NCBI GenBank assembly: GCA_910584385.1
Contig: CAJUAK010000003.1
Coordinates: forward strand, 105,100 to 142,004
Source of the DNA: an uncultured Alphaproteobacteria bacterium
GTDB lineage: Bacteria; Pseudomonadota; Alphaproteobacteria; RF32; CAG-239
DNA: 36,905 nt
Reading direction: 5' to 3'
Part shown: piece by piece, positions 32,753 to 36,905 of the stretch
How positions within the stretch are numbered: position 1 is the stretch's first letter
Layout of the letters: each line of letters starts with the position of its first letter
Notes under the pieces: generated by a model
The model's database searches: none
What the model was told of the DNA's origin: nothing
What the model saw: the letters and a program-made list of their open reading frames with translations, nothing else
Program-made: the position numbers and the translations under genes

Positions 32753-32881
32753 ATGAAGAATTCTAGATTTATATGGGTTGTTATCAGCCTGGCAGCCTTG
32801 GCATTGTCTCCGCTTATTGTTATTTTTCTTGGGGCATCTTCTCTTATAATGCCGTCTTACCATGAAATTCAGGAGACATAG
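32753..32881 (+). CDS. 42-residue single-helix membrane peptide
   Basis: ATG at 32753 to TAG at 32879-32881. The product MKNSRFIWVVISLAALALSP is followed by LIVIFLGASSLIMPSYHEIQET. It has a basic start, one continuous hydrophobic helix (about 6-33) and a polar end. A near-consensus promoter lies just upstream and a strong hairpin terminator just downstream, which makes a real gene likely despite its size. There is no Shine-Dalgarno (leader AAATACAAATAATT). Function unknown; it could be a small regulatory membrane peptide or a toxin-like peptide. Confidence 0.6.
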   Translation: MKNSRFIWVVISLAALALSPLIVIFLGASSLIMPSYHEIQET

Positions 32882-32891
32882 CAATTAACCT

Positions 32892-32932
32892 AAACACGGT
32901 ATTTCTAAAAAAAGAAACACCGTGTTTTCTTT
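32892..32932. terminator. Bidirectional terminator
   Basis: Stem AAACACGGT..TTTC / GAAA..ACCGTGTTT (32892-32905 and 32914-32927) with one mismatch, A-rich loop and T runs on both strands. It serves the peptide gene and the minus-strand ArsR-type gene. Confidence 0.8.
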
Positions 32933-32954
32933 ATTTAAAATGCAAATTTCCTTA

Positions 32955-33599
32955 TCAAAAACCTTCTTTGTCTTTAAGCATCTCATAGCGATGCCGAATA
33001 CATTCCAAAGCGGTTTTATGCACTCCTGACGTTAGGGAATAGAAAATAAAACGCCCGTCTCGGCGGCTGGTTACAAAGGCATCGTCTTTTAGGCGTTTTA
33101 AATATTGGGATACCTTGAGCTGACTGCTTTCCACGGCTTTCACAATTTCAGAAACATTGCTTTCGCCATGAACCAACAAATATTCCAAAATGCGCATTTT
33201 ATCATAATTTGCAAACAGCTTTATCCGGTTTGCCGCCATGGTTGTATAATCTCTGGGCAGAATTGCCTTATAATTGTCTGCCAGAAAATAAAACTCGTTG
33301 GCCATATAGCCGAAAAGCTTTCTTAAGCATACAAAAATGCTGGCGGGATATTCTTCCTGAATTGCATAATAAATAAAAATCCCCTTCCGCCTGGTGTAAA
33401 CCAAATGCGCATCTCTTAGCTTTTTTAAGCTTTGGGACACAATGACCTGTTCTTCGCCAACTGCTTTTGTAATCTCAGAAACCGAAGATGCACCGTTCAC
33501 ATCCAAAAATTCCAAAATGCGCAGACGCAGCGGATGGGCAATATAAGAAATGCCCTTTGCCGCTTTTTTCATTATGCCTGTTGGCAGCTGAACATCCAT
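32955..33599 (-). CDS. ArsR-type regulator with two fused winged-helix domains
   Basis: 214 residues from the ATG at 33599 (GGAG seven bases before it; an in-frame TTG at 33611 is less likely). Two ArsR winged-helix domains (about 17-93 and 126-202) align without gaps at an offset of 109 residues; I count about 34 identities in 77 positions (RILE.L, VSEI.KAV, VSQ.LK.L, RR.G.FI.Y). The only two cysteines, C91 and C200, fall at the same place in each domain, on the last helix, which forms the dimer interface in ArsR proteins. It lies 12 bases downstream of a thioredoxin-fold lipoprotein gene. A thiol- or metal-sensing repressor is a reasonable inference. Confidence 0.85.
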   Translation of the reverse strand: MDVQLPTGIMKKAAKGISYIAHPLRLRILEFLDVNGASSVSEITKAVGEEQVIVSQSLKKLRDAHLVYTRRKGIFIYYAIQEEYPASIFVCLRKLFGYMANEFYFLADNYKAILPRDYTTMAANRIKLFANYDKMRILEYLLVHGESNVSEIVKAVESSQLKVSQYLKRLKDDAFVTSRRDGRFIFYSLTSGVHKTALECIRHRYEMLKDKEGF

Positions 33600-33611
33600 G
33601 CTTTGCTCCAA

Positions 33612-33959
33612 TTATTCAACATACGGCCGAGCATATTGGTCAAACAGCGTCTGATTCCGCCGCGACCAGCCCATCAAATATTTATCGCCCATGCAAAACA
33701 GCGGCGTTCCCAAGGAATTTCCGAGCTTGAATTTCTTCGCGCATTTAATAAAGAGTTCCCGGGCCTGGGGTGTTGCAATATTCATCATTTCCATTTGCAA
33801 ATCCGGATAGCGGCTGTTTACATATTGCAAAGCGTGGTGGCAATGCGGACAGCTGTCCTGATAAAAGAAATAGACTTTATTGGCAGACAGTTCTCCGCTA
33901 CTGTTGCTGCAACCGGCCATTGCTAAAACCAAACAAAACAGTAAAAAATATTTTTTCAT
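33612..33959 (-). CDS. Thioredoxin-fold lipoprotein with CPHC site
   Basis: 115 residues. Lipoprotein signal MKKYFLLFCLVLAMAGC (lipobox AMAGC, C17). A thioredoxin-like domain follows with the redox motif C-P-H-C (YFFYQDSCPHCHHALQY, about residues 37-40), a further cysteine (LFIKCAKKF), and the cis-proline strand GTPLFCMGDKYLMGW. It resembles small glutaredoxin/DsbA-like proteins tethered to the membrane on the periplasmic side. AGAGGAA precedes the ATG. It forms a two-gene unit with the ArsR-type regulator and is preceded by an inverted-repeat operator. Confidence 0.85.
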   Translation of the reverse strand: MKKYFLLFCLVLAMAGCSNSSGELSANKVYFFYQDSCPHCHHALQYVNSRYPDLQMEMMNIATPQARELFIKCAKKFKLGNSLGTPLFCMGDKYLMGWSRRNQTLFDQYARPYVE

Positions 33960-33992
33960 TTTTTCCTCTATGCTCTTATATTAAACAAACAT

Positions 33993-34021
33993 ATATATAA
34001 TTTACCATATGTATTATATAT
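33993..34021. promoter_or_regulatory. Inverted-repeat operator overlapping a promoter
   Basis: ATATATAAT (33993-34001) and ATTATATAT (34013-34021) form a perfect 9-base inverted repeat around an 11-base centre containing CATATG. On the minus strand it overlaps a promoter of the lipoprotein–ArsR unit (TTGACA 34026-34021, -10 near 34002-33997, 18-base spacer), so a bound repressor would block polymerase. The ArsR-type protein is the obvious candidate ligand. Confidence 0.55.
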
Positions 34022-34044
34022 GTCAAGTTTCATATATTTTTTTC

Positions 34045-34073
34045 TTGAATTAATGCAAAACTTATATTATATT
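34045..34073 (+). promoter_or_regulatory. Promoter of the 175-residue protein gene
   Basis: TTGAAT (34045-34050), 17 bases, TATATT (34068-34073); leader about 36 A/T-rich bases. Confidence 0.6.
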
Positions 34074-34115
34074 TTTGTCTAGATATTAATTTTTTTCACT
34101 AGTTATTTACATATT

Positions 34116-34643
34116 ATGGGAAAACTGAAAATTAAGAAAGGGGTTTTTGCCTTCTTTCACGCGGTGCTTGTGCGCCCTTACGGCTTTAAAGCGCTGAAAA
34201 TCTCTGCAGAACAAGCCGTATCCTTCAAAGCGGCCGACTACGCCCCCCTGTTTGGCAATGAGATCTTCGATACTTTGGAGAATCGCCTTCAGGAAAATGA
34301 AGAATACTGCGGTTATCTGGTCGTCTGGATGGGAAAGGGCCACGCACCTGAGCTAAACTATCTGAACGGCTTCCTGCGGATGGAAAGCCCCCGGGAAAGC
34401 GGCTATTACACAGAGCCTTCATATGAAAGGGCCTGCCGCAAAGGCCGCCTGCTTTTTGTAAGCGGCACGCTTGAAAAAGTCTGGCCGTTTTCAGACGGGA
34501 AACTCAGCAGCGGACTTCAGCAAAAACTGGCTGCGGCCCTGTTGGCACAAGCTTCTGAAATCTCTGTCTCAGAGGACGAAATCGAGGAGCTGAAAAAAAT
34601 TCTCGGGCCCACTTTTTACGGCATGTTCTTCGGAAAATCCTGA
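34116..34643 (+). CDS. Hypothetical cytoplasmic protein, 175 residues
   Basis: A soluble mixed alpha/beta protein without signal peptide. It starts with a basic strand (GKLKIKKGVFAFFHAVLVRPYG), has a tryptophan/glycine segment in the middle (YCGYLVVWMGKGHAPELNYL), and ends with an acidic helix (ISVSEDEIEELKKILG) and YGMFFGKS. No family recognised. It has its own promoter and terminator, and an SD-less A/T leader (TTTACATATT). The operator region of the neighbouring redox unit lies just upstream, so it might also respond to the ArsR-type regulator. Confidence 0.7.
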   Translation: MGKLKIKKGVFAFFHAVLVRPYGFKALKISAEQAVSFKAADYAPLFGNEIFDTLENRLQENEEYCGYLVVWMGKGHAPELNYLNGFLRMESPRESGYYTEPSYERACRKGRLLFVSGTLEKVWPFSDGKLSSGLQQKLAAALLAQASEISVSEDEIEELKKILGPTFYGMFFGKS

Positions 34644-34669
34644 AGCCCGCCCGAATACGTCCCTTATCT

Positions 34670-34702
34670 AAAAAAAGACAGCTTTTAAGCTGTCTTTTTT
34701 TA
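34670..34702 (+). terminator. Terminator of the 175-residue protein gene
   Basis: AAAAAAGACAGCTT / AAGCTGTCTTTTTT around a tiny loop (34671-34700), followed by TATTTT. Confidence 0.85.
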
Positions 34703-34725
34703 TTTTCCAAGGATGTGCTTTTCCC

Positions 34726-34754
34726 TTGCAAAAAATAAGAATATTTTGTATAGT
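34726..34754 (+). promoter_or_regulatory. Promoter of the 181-residue protein gene
   Basis: TTGCAA (34726-34731), 17 bases, TATAGT (34749-34754). The predicted leader is about 40 bases, A/T-rich. Confidence 0.65.
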
Positions 34755-34802
34755 TCATACACTAACTCAACTATTTTTCTTATCATTAAATCTCTTATCA
34801 TT

Positions 34803-35348
34803 ATGAAAATCGTAGACTATCCAGCCGCTATCAGCACCCAGACAGACGGAAACGCTGTTTTAAAGCAATATGGCTTTTGGACGACGCTCAAAATCATGCT
34901 TAAGGGCAAAAGCAACTGTTATCCGTTTCCTGTTGCCTATACCGATGGGCTTATGAGTTTCTGCCGCCAAGACACTGTTGGAAGAGTCCCGTGGGGACTA
35001 ATTCTCGGCAAGTATATCTTGAAGCTTGTAGATAACCCGCAACCTATGGAGATTACGCAAACGGAAGCTTACTGCAAAAACATCGTGTTCTGCGGGCAGC
35101 GTGCTATCCTGATGCCGATTGAACTTCTGCGTTATATCAAACGCAACGTATGCGCCATCAACTCTGCTTTGTCTGAGTTGGGCGGAACGCTTTTTTTCCA
35201 CGAACTCTACCGTTCTGGCACATCCGCCGGCGATGGAAGCTTGGACATGTTGGCCATGGACTTCGAAAAAGGAAATTCCAACTGCAGCTATGTTGCTTCA
35301 AAGGATGCCGCCTTATTCCGACCGGTCATCGAAATCCCGAACTTCTAA
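34803..35348 (+). CDS. Hypothetical protein, 181 residues
   Basis: Start chosen at the ATG at 34803; the in-frame start at 34713 lies before the promoter. The product begins MKIVDYPAAISTQTDGNAVL, has a middle with several cysteines (SNCYPF, SFCRQD, EAYCKNIVFCGQ, NVCAIN), and ends ASKDAALFRPVIEIPNF. No signal peptide or membrane helix. No family recognised. It is transcribed alone between a promoter and a strong terminator, and its leader lacks a ribosome site (CTCTTATCATT). Confidence 0.7.
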   Translation: MKIVDYPAAISTQTDGNAVLKQYGFWTTLKIMLKGKSNCYPFPVAYTDGLMSFCRQDTVGRVPWGLILGKYILKLVDNPQPMEITQTEAYCKNIVFCGQRAILMPIELLRYIKRNVCAINSALSELGGTLFFHELYRSGTSAGDGSLDMLAMDFEKGNSNCSYVASKDAALFRPVIEIPNF

Positions 35349-35349
35349 G

Positions 35350-35390
35350 AAAAGCGGTCTAAAACATATTGTTTTAGACCGCTTTTGTTT
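35350..35390 (+). terminator. Terminator of the 181-residue protein gene
   Basis: Stem AAAGCGGTCTAAAAC / GTTTTAGACCGCTTT (35351-35365 and 35371-35385), five-base loop, then TTGTTTT. Confidence 0.9.
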
Positions 35391-35431
35391 TCTTTCCCTT
35401 ATCAAACTATTGGCAAAACAAATAAACGAAA

Positions 35432-35490
35432 AACCCTTTGCTTTAGAGGAACCATATCCTTATGGTTCACAATAAAAGCAAAGGATTTTT
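35432..35490 (-). terminator. Two-step hairpin terminator of the hydrolase gene
   Basis: Outer arms CTTTGCTTT / AAAGCAAAG and inner arms GAACCAT / ATGGTTC form a long interrupted hairpin. On the minus strand it is followed by GGGTTTTTC; T5 also follows on the plus strand. Confidence 0.65.
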
Positions 35491-35508
35491 AGTGTCAAGA
35501 CTGCAAAG

Positions 35509-36288
35509 TTACGCTTTGCGTTCATTTTTTTTAACAAGCTCCCAGAGCGCGAAAAACGATTGTTGTATCGCCTGTAAAGCAACCGGGTCTTGCAAGTGGT
35601 GGCTGCTGTCTTTGAGGATTTTAACCACTGTTTTGGGATAGCGAACCTTTTCCAACAGCCTTAAGACAACCGTCCAATCAATAAAGTTGTCTTTTTTTCC
35701 TTGCAGCAAGTGAATGGGACAGTTGATGCCAATTTCCGGTTTCTGCAGGAGGTCGTTTTGGTGCATACTGGTCCATAAACGCTGGGAGAGAACATAGTGG
35801 AACCGTTCGATTGTTGTCTCCACCATGCCTGTTTCCGCAAGTTTTTTGCGCTGCTCCGGCGTGGAAGTGCTCAGCTTTTGCTCAATCAGGTCCGGACATG
35901 TTGCCAAACTTAGAAACGCTTTTACCCGGGCGGGAAATTTCTCGGCAAGGCACATTCCCAACCACCCTCCGACACAATGTCCGGCAATAATAACCGGCGT
36001 GTTGATTTCCCGGGTGATAATCTCTTCGAGCTGTTCCTTCCACAGTTCGAAGTCGCAGAGCGGGAAATCCGCTTCATCGCTTCCATGCCCGATGAGTTCA
36101 TAACGGCAAAAGCTTATTTTTAAAGCTGCTGCGCAACTTTTAATAACCTCTGCCTTACGCGACCAGGGATTGCTGCGAAGCCCGTGGATATAGAGAACCG
36201 TATAGGCAGCCCCTTCGACATTGCAGACTTCACATTCCGTGGTGAAACCTTTAAAATGATACTGTCTTTTTTCGATTGTTTCATTCAT
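35509..36288 (-). CDS. Alpha/beta hydrolase with cysteine nucleophile
   Basis: 259 residues, a single alpha/beta-hydrolase domain. It has the oxyanion strand YIHGLRSNPWSR (about 33-44), a nucleophile elbow G-H-C105-V-G-G in place of the common GHSxGG, a likely acid D200 (QGKKDNF) or D204, and a catalytic histidine at H230/H231 (DSSHHLQD). The layout resembles small esterases or thioesterases of the ABHD10 type, but a cysteine at the elbow recalls dienelactone hydrolases. No signal peptide. The start at 36288 has an A/T-rich leader without ribosome site and a promoter upstream. Substrate unknown. Confidence 0.85.
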   Translation of the reverse strand: MNETIEKRQYHFKGFTTECEVCNVEGAAYTVLYIHGLRSNPWSRKAEVIKSCAAALKISFCRYELIGHGSDEADFPLCDFELWKEQLEEIITREINTPVIIAGHCVGGWLGMCLAEKFPARVKAFLSLATCPDLIEQKLSTSTPEQRKKLAETGMVETTIERFHYVLSQRLWTSMHQNDLLQKPEIGINCPIHLLQGKKDNFIDWTVVLRLLEKVRYPKTVVKILKDSSHHLQDPVALQAIQQSFFALWELVKKNERKA

Positions 36289-36323
36289 AAAAATTTGATT
36301 TTAGAATAATAGATTTTGCCCTA

Positions 36324-36351
36324 AATTTAGCTTAAATTTATTTGTTGTCAA
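36324..36351 (-). promoter_or_regulatory. Promoter of the alpha/beta hydrolase gene
   Basis: Minus strand: TTGACA (36351-36346), 16 bases, TAAATT (36329-36324). Confidence 0.55.
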
Positions 36352-36405
36352 ACATATTTTTATTCAAAATTTACGCCTAAAGATACCTCCGCTGCCAATC
36401 ATATC

Positions 36406-36434
36406 TTGACATTTCGGCCCGGCATAAATATTAT
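36406..36434 (+). promoter_or_regulatory. Promoter of the 106-residue membrane protein gene
   Basis: Perfect TTGACA (36406-36411), 17 bases, TATTAT (36429-36434), 35 bases before the ATG. Confidence 0.7.
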
Positions 36435-36469
36435 GCCTACAAATATTTACAATTTAAAAATTATTATCT

Positions 36470-36790
36470 ATGGCAGAAAAAAATTTTGATACGTTCGGAC
36501 TGCTTACCGTACTGGTTGTCCTAATGATTGCAGCGATAATCGGCTCAGCTATGGGCACCCTGGAGAGGGCAGACACATTTGAAGTAACTGTTACTTCCCG
36601 GGCTGAAGTTCCCATTCTTTGTAATAACATTTCAGAAACCCAAGTTGTGTTAAAATTTTCAGATGGCTCAACTTGGTTCGGAAGCCCTTCAAACATTCCT
36701 ATCGAACAAAACATTTTATTGTTTTTGCAAGAAGGCGATGTTATTTATTATCGGCTTGATGCCAATAATGAAAAACAATATTTCCATTAA
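36470..36790 (+). CDS. Small membrane-anchored protein, 106 residues
   Basis: One N-terminal helix (about 9-30, GLLTVLVVLMIAAIIGSAMG) and an extracytoplasmic beta-rich domain (FEVTVTSRAEVPILCNNISE, VVLKFSDGSTWFG, LLFLQEGDVIYYRLD). A single cysteine is in that domain. No family recognised. It is a single-gene unit with a strong promoter, an SD-less A/T leader (ATTATTATCT) and a terminator behind it. Confidence 0.7.
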   Translation: MAEKNFDTFGLLTVLVVLMIAAIIGSAMGTLERADTFEVTVTSRAEVPILCNNISETQVVLKFSDGSTWFGSPSNIPIEQNILLFLQEGDVIYYRLDANNEKQYFH

Positions 36791-36792
36791 AA

Positions 36793-36832
36793 AAACAAGA
36801 CCGCCTTTCTAAGAAGGGTGGTTTTGCTTTAA
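36793..36832 (+). terminator. Terminator of the 106-residue protein gene
   Basis: CAAGACCGCCTTT / AAGGGTGGTTTTG pair with G·T wobbles around a five-base loop, followed by CTTTAATTTTT. Confidence 0.65.
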
Positions 36833-36861
36833 TTTTTCTTTCATGCTTATTAAATAGATAT

Positions 36862-36905
36862 CCACGGGTAAACCCGTGGTTCTACGGAAAGGCACCTTTT
36901 AGGTG
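36862..36905. other. Two adjacent hairpins at the right edge, possible mobile-element end
   Basis: CCACGGG-TAAA-CCCGTGG (36862-36879) is a perfect hairpin. GGCACC..GGTG (36891-36905) is a second, cut by the window edge. Paired imperfect hairpins close together after an A/T-rich stretch are typical of IS200/IS605-type element ends. There is no T run after the first hairpin, so a plain terminator is less likely for it. Confidence 0.3.

Noticed and set aside
34713..34802. Longer N-terminus for the 181-residue protein
   Set aside because: It would start upstream of the promoter at 34726-34754; the ATG at 34803 fits the transcript.

Overview
The window is a stretch of chromosome from an alphaproteobacterium. 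The evidence is conserved alphaproteobacterial neighbourhoods: tolC–popZ–valS on the minus strand; rpoH and rluD beside a small DUF6476-like membrane protein; hpnC–hpnD–hpnE squalene genes behind trmFO; and a ChpT-like phosphotransferase followed by a CheY-like receiver and a CheR methyltransferase. A type IV pilin with a GRSMVEMLGVLAIIGVL-like N-terminus and a large cysteine-rich secreted protein recall uncultured gut alphaproteobacteria (the RF32 / 'Azospirillum sp. CAG' type). That placement is inference from memory, not a search. No rRNA, tRNA, CRISPR array, complete insertion sequence or phage was recognised.

Layout. 1–1259: a cysteine-rich exported protein that runs off the left edge, minus strand. 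1447–2598: a NarL-type response regulator and a dCMP deaminase. 2783–4060: enolase. 4179–6668: accessory genes (a degenerate WG-repeat-like protein, three small membrane proteins, a lipoprotein). 6671–10809: hpnE, hpnD, hpnC and trmFO, packed as one minus-strand operon with overlapping ends. 10951–14689: an exported SmpA-like protein, ChpT-like, CheY-like and CheR-like proteins, then a pilin. 14752–19926: valS, popZ and tolC. 20124–23263: glycogen phosphorylase and an exported nitroreductase. 23341–25645: rpoH, rluD and, divergently, a DUF6476-like gene.

25658–32675 is the most unusual block: a 295-residue acidic protein, a 666-residue soluble protein, two related membrane proteins and a VirD4/TraG-type coupling ATPase, all on the plus strand. 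No other type IV secretion or conjugation gene is visible. It is the best candidate for an undescribed system. 32753–36905 holds a 42-residue membrane peptide, a two-gene unit (a thioredoxin-fold lipoprotein and a tandem-domain ArsR regulator with matched cysteines), several orphan genes, an alpha/beta hydrolase with a cysteine nucleophile, and two hairpins at the right edge that may begin a mobile element.

A pattern runs through the accessory genes. Most start with a good sigma-70-type promoter and a 25–45 base A/T-rich leader without a Shine-Dalgarno sequence. Most housekeeping genes have a GGAG-like site.
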